Shown here one piece after another: positions 17,959 to 27,551 of a DNA stretch of 64,000 bases. Below the pieces are notes generated by a model that saw nothing but the letters and a program-made list of their open reading frames with translations, was not told where the DNA came from and ran no database searches. Position numbers and translations under genes: made by a program. Every line of letters starts with the position of its first letter. The first letter of the stretch is position 1. Source of the DNA: Achromobacter ruhlandii (GTDB lineage: Bacteria > Pseudomonadota > Gammaproteobacteria > Burkholderiales > Burkholderiaceae_B); NCBI RefSeq assembly GCF_902859695.1, contig NZ_CADIJL010000007.1, forward strand, positions 62,001-126,000, given 5' to 3'.

Positions 17959-18216
17959 GTTTCGGTACATGTCGCCGGCCACGCCAAGGGCCCGGTGTGT
18001 CGTTCGGAACCTGGAATAACATCACGCCGCAACCCATTGGCGCCAAATGTTTTTTTACGATTGTTGCAGGTGTGGCGGCGCGAGCGTTGTAGCGGTGCCG
18101 CAACCTGCCTGCCGCGCGGCCCGGTCGGCCGGGGTTTACGGTTTTTTGACAGTTGGCTATGCCAAAATGGCGAGCACTGGGATCGGCGCCCGATCCCCTT
18201 TTGTCGGACCTGGAAA

Positions 18217-19206
18217 TTGAATCCCTTGCATTTTGTCCGCTGCGCCATTTTCGGCGCAGGGATGGCGCTCAGCGCCGCCGCGGCGTCGGCCCCGATCTTC
18301 GTCCTGAACTCCCTGGACGCCAACGTCAGCATCGTCGATCCCGCCACGTACACGGAATTGCGGCGCGTCCCCACGGGCAAGGAACCGCACCACCTGTATC
18401 TCACGCCTGACAAGAAGTCGCTGATGGTCGCCAACGCCACCGGCGACTCGATCACGCTGATGGATCCCAAGACCGGCGAGGTGCAGCGCACCCTGACCGG
18501 CATCGTCGATCCCTACCAGTTGCAGTTCTCGCCGGACATGAAGTGGTTCGTCACGGCCGCCAATCGCCTGGACCACATCGACATCTACGCCTGGAAGCCG
18601 CTGGAAAAGGGCTTCGACCTGACGCTGGTCAAGCGCATCCCGGCCGGCAAGACGCCCAGCCACATCATGATCGACGCCAAGAGCACCACGGCGTACGTCA
18701 CGCTGCAGGACAGCGACCAGCTCATCGCCATCGACCTGGCCACGCAGACGCCCAAATGGACCGTCTCGGTCGGCAAGACCCCGGCCGACGTGTTCCTCAC
18801 GCCCGACCAGAAAACGCTGCTGGTGGCGCTGACCGGCGATTCCTACGTCGAGGCCTATGACGTCAGCAAGGGCCCGGCCAAGTTGATCTCGCGCATCAAG
18901 ACCGCCGCCGGCGCGCACGCCTTCCGCGCCCAGGGCGACCAGCGCCACCTGTTCGTCAGCAACCGCACCGCCAACTCCATCAGCCGCATCGACCTGCAGA
19001 CGCTGGCCGTGGTCGACACCTTCCCGGTGCCGGGCGGTCCCGATTGCATGGACGTGCTGGCCGACGGCAAGACCCTGCTGGTCACGTCGCGCTGGGCCCG
19101 CAAGCTCACCGTGGTGGACCTGGAGCAGAAGAAGGTCGTCAAGCAGGTCAACGTCGGCAAGTCGCCGCACGGCGTCTGGACGCTGAACCATGCGGCGACC
19201 CGCTAA
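18217..19206 (+). CDS. Exported YVTN-type beta-propeller protein
   Basis: About 329 aa, predicted periplasmic. A short signal-like N-terminus (FVRCAIFGAGMALSAAAAS) precedes repeated propeller blades: FVLNSLDANVSIVDPATYTELRRVPTGKEPHHLYLTPDKKSLMVAN, DQLIAIDLATQTPKWTVSVGKTPADVFLTPDQKTLLVA and HLFVSNRTANSISRIDLQTLAVVDTFPVPGGPDCMDVLADGKTLLV. These are typical YVTN/surface-layer repeats used for binding or scaffolding. The start is uncertain: TTG 18217 gives a full signal peptide, while the ATG at 18262 would shorten it. The 3' end overlaps the deacetylase gene by 17 bp, so the two are coupled. The ligand is unknown. Confidence 0.75.
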   Translation: MNPLHFVRCAIFGAGMALSAAAASAPIFVLNSLDANVSIVDPATYTELRRVPTGKEPHHLYLTPDKKSLMVANATGDSITLMDPKTGEVQRTLTGIVDPYQLQFSPDMKWFVTAANRLDHIDIYAWKPLEKGFDLTLVKRIPAGKTPSHIMIDAKSTTAYVTLQDSDQLIAIDLATQTPKWTVSVGKTPADVFLTPDQKTLLVALTGDSYVEAYDVSKGPAKLISRIKTAAGAHAFRAQGDQRHLFVSNRTANSISRIDLQTLAVVDTFPVPGGPDCMDVLADGKTLLVTSRWARKLTVVDLEQKKVVKQVNVGKSPHGVWTLNHAATR

Positions 19207-19984
19207 ACGGCAACTGGCCGCCGCCGTCTGCCTGGCGCTGGCGGCGCAGGCCGCCACAGCGGCCCCCGCGTCCTGTGACAAGCCGGTCTACCTGACCTTC
19301 GACACCGGCCACATGGGCGTGGCGCCGCTGATCGCCGACGTGCTGGCGCGCCACCACGTCAAGGTCACGTTTTTCCTGGCCAACGAGCGCACCCTGACCG
19401 ACGGCAGCAGCCTGGACGACCAGTGGGCGCCGTGGTGGAAGGCGCGCGCGGCCGAGGGCCACGTGTTCGGCTCGCACACCTACGACCACGTCTACTGGCA
19501 GGGCGACCTGCCGGACGGCAAGTTCCGCGTCAAGCCCAGCGCCGGCCCCGACACGGGTAAGCGCGAGACCTGGACCGCCGAGCAGTACTGCGCCGAGATC
19601 AAGCGCTCCGCCACCCGCTTCACGCAGATGACCGGCAAGCAGATGCTGCCGCTGTACCGCGCGCCGGGCGGCAAGACCTCGCCGGCCCTGCTGCGCGCCG
19701 CCAAGGCCTGCGGCTTCGAGCACGTGGGCTGGGCGCCGGCCGGTTTCCTGGGCGACGAACTGCCCAGCGACAAGTACCCCAATGCCAAGCTGCTGGACCA
19801 GGCGCTGCGCACCATCAAGCCCGGCGACATCCTGCTGGCGCACCTGGGCATCTGGTCGCGCCAGGACCCCTGGGCGCCCGCCGTGCTGGAGCCGCTGATT
19901 GAAGGCCTGCAGCGCAAGGGCTATTGTTTTGCTACCTTGGATACGCATCCGGCTTACCGCGACTGGATCGCCACGCATCACTGA
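19190..19984 (+). CDS. Polysaccharide deacetylase family protein (NodB-like), exported
   Basis: A 264-aa protein with a signal peptide to about residue 25 and a NodB-homology domain. Motif 1 reads TFDTGH (D38, T39); most family members have TFDDGP, so the second Asp, normally a metal ligand, is replaced by Thr. Motif 2 SHTYDH (H96, H100) and motif 3 RAPGG (R157) are present, and ILLAHLGIW resembles motif 5. Either the metal site is altered or the enzyme is a specialised or inactive esterase. It overlaps the upstream YVTN gene by 17 bp and is followed 2 bp later by the desaturase-family gene. The substrate is not evident. Confidence 0.8.
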   Translation: MRRPAKRQLAAAVCLALAAQAATAAPASCDKPVYLTFDTGHMGVAPLIADVLARHHVKVTFFLANERTLTDGSSLDDQWAPWWKARAAEGHVFGSHTYDHVYWQGDLPDGKFRVKPSAGPDTGKRETWTAEQYCAEIKRSATRFTQMTGKQMLPLYRAPGGKTSPALLRAAKACGFEHVGWAPAGFLGDELPSDKYPNAKLLDQALRTIKPGDILLAHLGIWSRQDPWAPAVLEPLIEGLQRKGYCFATLDTHPAYRDWIATHH

Positions 19985-19986
19985 TC

Positions 19987-21000
19987 ATGGATACGCTTAG
20001 TCAATGGTTCGGGAACTGTCAGCAATGGTTGTTCGAAACCCTGGTGCAGCCGGCGCTGTTCCACCTGGGCCTGAGCAATTTCATCGAGGACGGCTACGAC
20101 GCCACCATGTGGCTGCTGGTCGGCCTGCTGCAGGTGGCCGTGCTGCTGCTGGTGTTCGGCCCGCTGCAGCGCCTGCGCCCGGTCGAGCCGGTCACCGACC
20201 GCCGCCAGATCGGCATCGACGTGATCTACACGCTGATCCATCGCCTGGGCGTGTTCCGCCTGGCGTTGTTCTTCACCATCGACCCGTTCTGGGACAGCAT
20301 CTTCGGGCAGCTGCACATCTGGGGCTTCGCGCCGTTCCAGCTCGACCAGTACTGGCCCGGCGTGACCGACCAGGCCTGGGTCAGCCTGATCATCTACCTG
20401 CTGCTGTTCGACCTGGTGGACTACCTGTACCACCGCGCCCAGCACCGTTTCGCCTGGCTCTGGGCGCTGCACGCGGTGCACCACAGCCAGCGCCAGATGA
20501 CCATGTGGAGCGATGACCGCAACCACCTGCTGGACGACATGCTGCGCGACGTCGTGGTGGTGTTCGTGTCGCAGCTGGTGGGCGTGCCGCCCGCGCAGTT
20601 CGTGGCGATCGTGGCCATCACCCAGCTGGCGCAGAGCTTCTCGCACGCCAACCTGCGCATGCACTTCGGCGCCATTGGCGAACGCCTGCTGGTCAGCCCG
20701 CGTTTCCACCGCCATCACCATTCCATCGCCTATGACGCGTCGACGCCGGGGCCGGCCGGCGGCTACAACTTTGCCGCGCTGTTCCCGGTCTGGGACGTGT
20801 TGTTCCGCTCGGCGCGCTTTGGCGTCGGCTACGGCCCCACCGGCATCCATGACCAGCAGCCGGAACTGGGCGGCCGCGACTACGGCCAGGGCTTCTGGTC
20901 GCAACAGTGGCTGGGCCTCAAGCGCATGGTCGGCCGCGACCGTGAACCGGCCGTGACGGCGCCGCCGTCGCGCCCGCCGGGCGCGGCCGAAGGCGCGTGA
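19987..21000 (+). CDS. Sterol desaturase / fatty acid hydroxylase superfamily membrane protein
   Basis: A 337-aa integral membrane di-iron hydroxylase candidate. Several hydrophobic segments precede the histidine boxes: YHRAQHRFAWLWALHAVHHSQRQM (HRxxH and HxxHH), DDRNHLLDD and RFHRHHHS, the eight-His pattern of the superfamily. ATG 19987 follows the deacetylase stop by 2 bp, so the three genes 18217-21000 look like one operon. The C-terminal tail is Pro/Ala-rich. The family oxygenates or desaturates lipids; the lipid here is unknown. A strong hairpin terminator follows at 21029. Confidence 0.85.
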   Translation: MDTLSQWFGNCQQWLFETLVQPALFHLGLSNFIEDGYDATMWLLVGLLQVAVLLLVFGPLQRLRPVEPVTDRRQIGIDVIYTLIHRLGVFRLALFFTIDPFWDSIFGQLHIWGFAPFQLDQYWPGVTDQAWVSLIIYLLLFDLVDYLYHRAQHRFAWLWALHAVHHSQRQMTMWSDDRNHLLDDMLRDVVVVFVSQLVGVPPAQFVAIVAITQLAQSFSHANLRMHFGAIGERLLVSPRFHRHHHSIAYDASTPGPAGGYNFAALFPVWDVLFRSARFGVGYGPTGIHDQQPELGGRDYGQGFWSQQWLGLKRMVGRDREPAVTAPPSRPPGAAEGA

Positions 21001-21028
21001 CGCGCCGCGTTGCGCCGTCGCCAAAAAA

Positions 21029-21053
21029 AACCGGGCCTCAAGGCCCGGTTTTC
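21029..21053 (+). terminator. Rho-independent terminator
   Basis: AACCGGGCC, loop TCAA, GGCCCGGTT followed by TTC, with an A-run on the 5' side (CCAAAAAAAA). The A-run makes it usable from both strands: it can end the desaturase operon and stop readthrough from the opposing thioesterase gene. Confidence 0.85.
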
Positions 21054-21120
21054 ATGTCCGCTCACCTGCGACCTGGACGCCGCTCATCGCAAGAATAGCC
21101 GCCCGCCCGCCCGCCGGGCC

Positions 21121-21185
21121 GCCCCAAGGGCGGGCAGCCCCCTCGGGGGGCAGCTAGCGCGCGAAGCGCGCGCGGCGTGGGGGCG
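21121..21185 (-). repeat. Dispersed intergenic repeat related to the 56.3-kb array
   Basis: Read on the minus strand: CCCCCACGCCGCGC, a GCGC-rich hairpin around TTC, then CTGCCCCCCGAGGGGGC. This is the same order as each unit of the 56281-56516 array (CCCCCACGCCGCGC, CTTCGG, GCTGCCCCCCGAGGGGGG). It lies directly after the thioesterase stop, where it could act as a 3'-end hairpin. Confidence 0.65.
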
Positions 21186-21186
21186 T

Positions 21187-21684
21187 TCACCCCTCATGGG
21201 TGGTTTCGCGCTTGATCTCGTCGTGGCGCCGTTCCATTTCCTGGCGCAGTTCGCGGCGCAGGCGGGCGGCCTCGAAGCGCTGCTTTTCCTCGAGGTTGCG
21301 CGGCGCCAGCGGCGGCACCGCGGTGGGGGCGCCGTTGTCGTCCACCGCCACCATCGTGAAGTAACAGCTGTTGGTGTGGCGCACCAGCTTCTTGCGGATG
21401 TCCTCGGTGACCACCTTGATGCCGATTTCCATCGAGGTACGGCCGGTGTAGTTCACCGCCGCCAGGAAGGTCACCAGCTCGCCAACGTGAATCGGCTCGC
21501 GGAATACGACCTGGTCGACCGACAGGGTCACCACGTACTGGCCGGCGTAGCGGCTGGCACAGGCGTAGGCGACCTGGTCCAGGTACTTGAGGATGGTTCC
21601 GCCGTGCACATTGCCTGAGAAGTTCGCCATATCGGGCGTCATCAGGATGGTCATCGACAGTTGGTGGCTAAAGGCTTCGTCCAT
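21187..21684 (-). CDS. Acyl-CoA thioesterase, YciA/hotdog family
   Basis: A 165-aa single hotdog-domain thioesterase. Seen: MTPDMANFSGNVHGGTILKYLDQVAYACASRY (substrate/CoA loop and central helix), VVTLSVDQVVFREPIHVGELVTFLAAVNYTGRTSMEIGIKVVTED and a charged Arg/Glu-rich C-terminal helix (RRELRQEMERRHDEIKRE). It hydrolyses acyl-CoA to free acid and CoA in the cytoplasm and usually forms hexamers. ATG 21684 is preferred; an in-frame TTG at 21708 would add eight residues. It is monocistronic with convergent neighbours. Confidence 0.88.
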   Translation of the reverse strand: MDEAFSHQLSMTILMTPDMANFSGNVHGGTILKYLDQVAYACASRYAGQYVVTLSVDQVVFREPIHVGELVTFLAAVNYTGRTSMEIGIKVVTEDIRKKLVRHTNSCYFTMVAVDDNGAPTAVPPLAPRNLEEKQRFEAARLRRELRQEMERRHDEIKRETTHEG

Positions 21685-21761
21685 GGCGGGCGTTCTACTC
21701 GGCGACAAAACGCCTATGGTAGTGGCGAAACCCTGTCATGGCGCCGTCGGCGGCGGGTTTG

Positions 21762-23300
21762 TCAGGGTTTCTTCGCGGGGCCGGGGACGGGAGCGCCGGG
21801 CGGCGTCGTGGCGGGCGTTGCGACGCCGCCCGGCGCGGCCCCCGCCCGGGGTTCCGCCTCGGGCGCGGATTCCGGTTCGGCCTCCGGTTCGTCGCGCACG
21901 GCCGGCGGTGGCGTCCACAGCCCGTCCAGCAGGGCCGGACCCGGGGCATAGACCCGCAGCAGCACGTATACCGGGCCGCTGGCCGCCACCGGCAGCCAGT
22001 TGGCCTGCGCGCCGGGCTCGGGGGCGGCGTGGCTGATCAGCAGGTCGAGCGAGCCGTCGGCGTTGTACTGCAGCGGATCGCGTTCGCCCAGTGCGTAGCG
22101 GTCGATGGGATTGGCCACCGGCAGGCCTTGCGCGTCGTAGGCGGCCAGCGACCACCGCGCGCCGGCTGGCGGCAACTGGCCGCTGTCGAAGTGCAGCGTG
22201 TAGCGATGGGCGCCATCCAGCGGCCGGCCCTGGCTGTCGGCGGCCAGCAGCAGCGCCGACAGGTCCTCGGGCAGCCCCGCGCCCGGCTGGGCCTGGGCCG
22301 ACAGCGCGCGCCGCAGATAGGCGTTGCCGTAGACGCCGGCGCTGGCCGTCTCGCGCTGCCAGCCGTTGACGCTGGCCAGGCTGACGCCGGCGGCCGCCAG
22401 CATGCGTTCGCGCGCTTCGCGCAGGCCGCGCCGCAGGCCCTGCTTGACCGGGTGGTCGAGCTTGTCGAAGTCGAACGGCCGGCCGGGGATCAGCCCGACC
22501 CGGCGCAGCTTGGCCAGCACGGGCTGGTCGGTGGCATGCGCCGGATTGCGGCGCAGCAGCTCGGCGGCATAGGTGAAGAAGGCGTCGGTCGGCATCGATT
22601 CGACCTGCTCGCGCACCGGCGTCTTCAGGTCCAGCGACGGATCGGCTTTGATGCGCTGCGACTGCGGCGGCAGGTTCCACTGCGCCAGCGGCGTCAGAGT
22701 GAAGCCATCCTGCAGCGCGTGGACCGCCGGATAGTCAGCCGGGCCGTCGGTCTGGACCAGTGAGCGGGCCCAGACATACGCCGTGGGCGCGTCGATGCGC
22801 GGCATGCCCGATGGCAGGGTGCCGGACCAGCCCGGCGGCACGATCGCGGTATTGCCGCGGGCGGTGCCCGTGCTGCGCTTGCCAACCGTGGCGAAGGCCT
22901 CGTTCCACAGATCCAGCAGCGTCAGGGTATACGGGCGTCCCTGACTGTCCGGCACCGACAGCACCACCGGCCCGGCGCTCAGGTCGATCCAGGCGGTGCT
23001 GCGCAGCATGTCAGGGTTGCCCCAGGGCGTGGCCGCGCCCGGCCGGGGCAGGGCGCGGGTGTGCAGGAAGGTGTTGGCGGGCGCGCCCAGATCGCCCTGC
23101 GACGGATGCGTGAACTGGCGCCGGGTCAGGTCCAGGGTGAGCAGCGGGTAGAAATACAGATAGCCTTCCATTGCCGCCTCGCGGGCGGATTCGGTGGCCG
23201 CCGCCGCCGGGGTCGGCGCCGGCGCGGCGACGGCTGGCGCGGGCGACAGGCCGTGCGCGGCCAGCGACAGGGACAGGACCAGGGGGGCAAAACGGCGCAT
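21762..23300 (-). CDS. DUF1254/DUF1214 exported protein
   Basis: About 512 aa from the ATG at 23300, which begins a clear signal peptide (MRRFAPLVLSLSLAAHGLSPAPAVA). The N-terminal half matches the DUF1254 style (MEGYLYFYPLLTLDLTRRQF...GNPDMLRSTAWIDLSAGPVVLSVPD). The C-terminal half has the DUF1214 pattern (RYTLHFDSGQLPPAGARWSLAAYDAQGLPVANPIDRYALG, LQYNADGSLDLLISH). The tail after about residue 460 is rich in Pro, Glu and Ala and looks disordered. A longer frame starts at 23381 but lacks a sensible signal. Members are common in environmental bacteria; the function is not established. Confidence 0.82.
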   Translation of the reverse strand: MRRFAPLVLSLSLAAHGLSPAPAVAAPAPTPAAAATESAREAAMEGYLYFYPLLTLDLTRRQFTHPSQGDLGAPANTFLHTRALPRPGAATPWGNPDMLRSTAWIDLSAGPVVLSVPDSQGRPYTLTLLDLWNEAFATVGKRSTGTARGNTAIVPPGWSGTLPSGMPRIDAPTAYVWARSLVQTDGPADYPAVHALQDGFTLTPLAQWNLPPQSQRIKADPSLDLKTPVREQVESMPTDAFFTYAAELLRRNPAHATDQPVLAKLRRVGLIPGRPFDFDKLDHPVKQGLRRGLREARERMLAAAGVSLASVNGWQRETASAGVYGNAYLRRALSAQAQPGAGLPEDLSALLLAADSQGRPLDGAHRYTLHFDSGQLPPAGARWSLAAYDAQGLPVANPIDRYALGERDPLQYNADGSLDLLISHAAPEPGAQANWLPVAASGPVYVLLRVYAPGPALLDGLWTPPPAVRDEPEAEPESAPEAEPRAGAAPGGVATPATTPPGAPVPGPAKKP

Positions 23301-23572
23301 CGGCGCTCCAACGGGCAGGCAGGAAGGGCGTAAAAGCGGGCCGGAACCCGCCGCGAGCAATGGTAGCAGTCTCGCGATCATCCAAAATCCGCGAAAAAGC
23401 CCGATCCTGGCGGTAAATCGTTCTCATTGCCCGATTTTGTGTTCAGGGGACGCAAGGCATGGCAACTCGCTCGCGCTGCGCCTATACTTGCTTGCATATC
23501 CTTGGAATTCGTAGGGCTTTTCCCCCGGACCGGCCCGCGCTTTCCTCCTATTCACCCGGAGAGGAGTGCTTC

Positions 23573-26500
23573 ATGGTCAACATGAACCGCCGCCAGTTCT
23601 TCAAGGTGACCGGTACCACGCTGGCTGGCTCGAGCCTGGCATTGCTGGGGGTAGCCCCTGGCACGGCCATGGCCGAGGTGCGCCAGTACAAGCTTGCGCG
23701 CATGACGGAAACGCGCAACACCTGTCCCTACTGTTCGGTCGCCTGTGGTCTGCTGATGTATGGCCTGGGCGATGGCGCCAAGAATGCCCGCGCCAGCATC
23801 ATGCACATCGAGGGCGACCCCGACCACCCCGTCAACCGCGGCACGCTCTGTCCCAAGGGCGCGGCCCTGATCGACTTCATCCACAGCCCCAACCGCCTGA
23901 AGTACCCGGAATACCGGGCGCCCGGTTCGGACAAGTGGGAACGGATCTCCTGGGACGACGCGCTCACGCGCATCACCAAGCTCATGAAGGCCGACCGTGA
24001 CGCCAACTTCGTCGAAAAGACCGAAGACGGCAAGACGGTCAACCGCTGGCTGACCACCGGCATGCTGGCCGCCTCGGCAAGCAGCAACGAGGTCGGCTAT
24101 ATCACGCACAAGACCGTGCGTAGCATGGGGATGCTGGCGTTCGACAACCAAGCCCGTGTCTGACATGGCCCGACGGTGGCAGGTCTTGCCCCGACGTTTG
24201 GCCGTGGAGCGATGACGAACCATTGGGTCGACATCAAGAACGCGGACGTAGTACTGATCATGGGCGGCAATGCCGCCGAGGCCCACCCCTGCGGGTTCAA
24301 ATGGGTCACGGAAGCGAAAGCCCATAACAAGGCGAAGCTGATCGTCGTGGATCCGCGCTTCACGCGCTCGGCATCCGTGGCGGACTTCTACGCGCCCATA
24401 CGCACCGGCACCGACATCATCTTCCTGGGTGGCGTCATCAAGTACCTGTTGGATCACGACAAGATCCAGCACGAGTACGTGCGCAACTACACCGACTTTT
24501 CCTACATCGTGCGCGAGGACTTCGCGTTCGACGCGGGCCTGTACTCCGGCTACAACGCCGAGAAGCGGACCTACGACAAGGCCAGTTGGGACTACGAGCG
24601 CGGCGACGACGGCTACGTCAAGACCGATCCGACGCTGGCGCATCCGCGTTCGGTCTACCAGCTGCTCAAGAAGCACTACTCGCGCTATACCGAAGAGATG
24701 GTCGAACGTGTCTGCGGCACGCCGCGCGACAAGTTCCTGAAGGTCTGCGAGATGCTGGCGTCCACCGCCACCACCGACCGGGCCGCCACCATCCTGTACG
24801 CGCTGGGCTGGACGCAGCACTCGATCGGTTCGCAGATCATCCGCACCGGCGCCATGGTGCAGCTGCTGCTGGGCAACATCGGCATCGCCGGCGGCGGCAT
24901 GAACGCGCTGCGCGGGCACTCGAACATCCAGGGCCTGACCGACCTGGGCCTGATGTCGAACCTGCTGCCCGGCTACATGACGCTGCCCAACGAGCCCGAG
25001 CAGGACTACGGCAAGTACATCGCCGCGCGCGCGCTCAAGCCGCTGCGGCCGAACCAGCTCAGCTACTGGCAGAACTACGGCAAGTTCCACGTGAGCCTGA
25101 TGAAGGCCTGGTGGGGCAAGGCCGCGACCGCCGAGAACAACTGGGCGTTCGACTACCTGCCCAAGCTCGACAAGCTCTACGACATGCTGCAGGTCTACGA
25201 GCTGATGAACCAGGGCAAGATGAACGGCTACCTGGCGCAGGGCTTCAACCCGCTGGCGGCCGCGCCCAACAAGGCCAAGCTGAACGCCGGTTTCGCCAAG
25301 CTCAAGTTCCTGGTCATCATGGACCCGCTGGTCACCGAGACCTCGGAATTCTGGCGCAACGCCGGCGAGGCCAACGACGTCGATCCCAAGCAGATCCAGA
25401 CCGAAGTGTTCCGCCTGCCCACCACCTGTTTCGCCGAGGAAGACGGCGCGCTGGTGAACTCCGGGCGCTGGCTGCAATGGCACTGGAAGGGCGCCGAGCC
25501 GCCGGGCGAGGCCAAGAGCGACATCGAGATCATGTCGCTGATCTTCACGCGCCTGCGCAAGATGTACCAGGAAGAGGGCGGCAAGTACCCCGACCCCATC
25601 GTCAACCTGTCCTGGCCGTATTCCAACCCGCAGAGCCCGACCGCGGAAGAGCTGGCCAAGGAATACTCGGGCAAGGCGCTGGTGGACCTGGTCGACCCCA
25701 AGGACCCGACCAAGGTCACGCGCAAGGGCGGCGAACAACTGGCCGGCTTTGCCGAGCTGCGCGACGACGGTTCCACCGCCAGCGGCTGCTGGATCTTCGC
25801 CGGCGCCTGGGGGCCCGGCGGCAACCTGATGGCGCGCCGCGACAACAGCGACCCGACCGGCATCGGCCAGACGCTGAACTGGGCCTGGGCCTGGCCGGCC
25901 AACCGCCGCATCCTGTACAACCGCGCCTCCTGCGACGTCGCGGGCAAGCCGTTCAACCCGCGCCGCAGCCTGATTTCATGGAACGGCAAGGCCTGGGTCG
26001 GCGCCGACATCCCCGACTTCAAGGGCGATGAAAACCCCGACGGCGGCATGGGCCCGTTCATCATGAACCCCGAGGGCGTGGCGCGCTTCTTCGCGCGCGC
26101 CGGCATGGCCGAAGGGCCGTTCCCGGAACACTACGAGCCGTTCGAGACGCCGCTGGGCTACAACCCGCTGTATCCGAAGGCCAAGGGCGTCACCAGCAAC
26201 CCGGCGGCGCGCGTGTTCAAGGACGACCTGGCGGCGATGGGCACGGTGGACAAGTTCCCCTACGTGGCCACCACCTACCGCCTCACCGAGCACTTCCACT
26301 ACTGGACCAAGAACGTCCGCATCAACGCGATCCTGCAACCCGAGCAGTTCGTCGAGATCAGCGAGGTCATGGCCAAGGAACTGGGCATCGCCAACGGCTC
26401 GCGCGTGAAGGTGTCGTCCAACCGCGGCTACATCAAGGCCGTGGCGCTGGTCACCAAGCGCCTGCGCCCGCTGACCATCGAGGGCAAGACGGTCTACCAC

Positions 26501-26641
26501 GTCGGCATCCCGATCCACTGGGGCTTTGTCGGCATTGCCAAACCGGGCTTCCTGACCAACACCCTGACCCCGTTCGTGGGCGACGGCAATTCGCAGACAC
26601 CGGAATTCAAGTCGTTCCTGGTGCAGGTCGAGAAGATCTAG
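23573..26641 (+). CDS. fdnG: Respiratory formate dehydrogenase major subunit, selenocysteine-containing
   Basis: Catalytic molybdenum/bis-MGD subunit of formate dehydrogenase-N/O, oxidising formate in the periplasm. About 1022 aa including Sec197, encoded by the in-frame TGA at 24161-24163. The flanks [27 protein letters not shown] match E. coli FdnG around Sec196, and a SECIS hairpin follows. The Tat signal [17 protein letters not shown] is at 5-20 and the [4Fe-4S] motif [14 protein letters not shown]...LCPKG near 48-95. A strong GGAGAGGAG precedes ATG 23573. Standard gene callers would split it at the TGA into two frames (ending 24163 and starting 24176); it is one gene. It heads fdnGHI. 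Confidence 0.97.
24167..24203 (+). promoter_or_regulatory. Bacterial SECIS element for Sec197 of FdnG
   Basis: Starts 3 nt after the UGA. GGCC (24167-24170) pairs with 24200-24203. CG-A-CGG (24171-24176) pairs with CCG-A-CG (24191-24196) with one A-A mismatch. A single U at 24177 is bulged. GGCA (24178-24181) pairs with UGCC (24187-24190), leaving the apical loop GGUCU. A bulged U and a GGUCU-type loop are the features SelB recognises in E. coli fdhF/fdnG. Confidence 0.93.
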
Positions 26642-26651
26642 GAGAGCGCTC

Positions 26652-27551
26652 ATGTCTATGCAATCCCTCGACATCAAACGGCGCTCGGCCACCACCACGC
26701 CGCCGCCGGGCGTGCGCGAACCCATCACCGGGTCCGTGGCCAAGCTGATCGACGTCTCCAAGTGCATCGGCTGCAAGGCCTGCCAGAGCGCGTGCATGGA
26801 GTGGAACGACCTGCGCGACGAGATCGGCACCAACGTCGGCGTCTACGACAACCCGGCCGACCTGACCGAGCATTCCTGGACCGTCATGCGCTTCTCGGAA
26901 TACGAGAACCCGCAGGGCGACCTGGAGTGGCTGATCCGCAAGGACGGCTGCATGCACTGCGAGGATCCGGGCTGCCTGAAGGCCTGTCCGTCGCCGGGCG
27001 CCATCATCCAGTACAACAACGGCATCGTCGATTTCCACGAAGAGAACTGCATCGGTTGCGGCTACTGCATCACCGGCTGCCCGTTCAACGTGCCGCGCAT
27101 CAGCAAGAAGGACCACAAGGCGTACAAGTGCACCCTGTGTTCCGACCGCGTGGCCGTCGGCCAGGAGCCGGCCTGCGTCAAGTCCTGCCCCACCGGCGCC
27201 ATCGTGTTCGGCACCAAGGACGACATGAAGCAGCACGCGGCCGAACGCATCGAGGACCTGAAATCGCGCGGTTTCGAGCAGGCCGGCCTGTATGACCCGC
27301 AGGGCGTGGGCGGCACGCACGTGATGTACGTGCTGCATCATGCCGACCAGCCCGGGCTGTACCACGGGCTGCCGAAGGACCCGCAGATCAGCCCGATGGT
27401 CTCGCTGTGGAAGGGCATCGCCAAGCCGCTGGGCGTGGCCGCCATGGCGCTGACGGCGCTGGCTGGCTTCTTCCACTACGCCCGCGTCGGCCGCAACGAG
27501 GTCGACGAGGAAGACGAACGTCGCGCCGAAGAGGAGATCCGCCATGAGTGA
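26652..27551 (+). CDS. fdnH: Formate dehydrogenase iron-sulfur (beta) subunit
   Basis: A 299-aa electron-transfer subunit carrying four [4Fe-4S] clusters. Cys motifs: [44 protein letters not shown] and CTLCSDR...CVKSCP. A C-terminal transmembrane helix ([19 protein letters not shown] near 260-280) anchors it with the domain facing the periplasm, as in FdnH/FdoH (294-300 aa). It passes electrons from FdnG to the cytochrome b subunit. GGAGAG precedes the ATG. The end overlaps the fdnI start by 8 bp. Confidence 0.96.
   Translation: MSMQSLDIKRRSATTTPPPGVREPITGSVAKLIDVSKCIGCKACQSACMEWNDLRDEIGTNVGVYDNPADLTEHSWTVMRFSEYENPQGDLEWLIRKDGCMHCEDPGCLKACPSPGAIIQYNNGIVDFHEENCIGCGYCITGCPFNVPRISKKDHKAYKCTLCSDRVAVGQEPACVKSCPTGAIVFGTKDDMKQHAAERIEDLKSRGFEQAGLYDPQGVGGTHVMYVLHHADQPGLYHGLPKDPQISPMVSLWKGIAKPLGVAAMALTALAGFFHYARVGRNEVDEEDERRAEEEIRHE

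Noticed and set aside
24161..24176. Apparent nonsense mutation or frameshift splitting formate dehydrogenase into two ORFs
   Set aside because: The TGA is in frame, sits at the known Sec position between NQARV and HGPTVA, is followed by a SECIS hairpin, and sel genes are adjacent; it is a selenocysteine codon.
23552..25738. 728-codon open frame antisense to fdnG
   Set aside because: GC-rich shadow of the real coding frame: low-complexity Val/Gly/Arg/His product, no family, no start signal.
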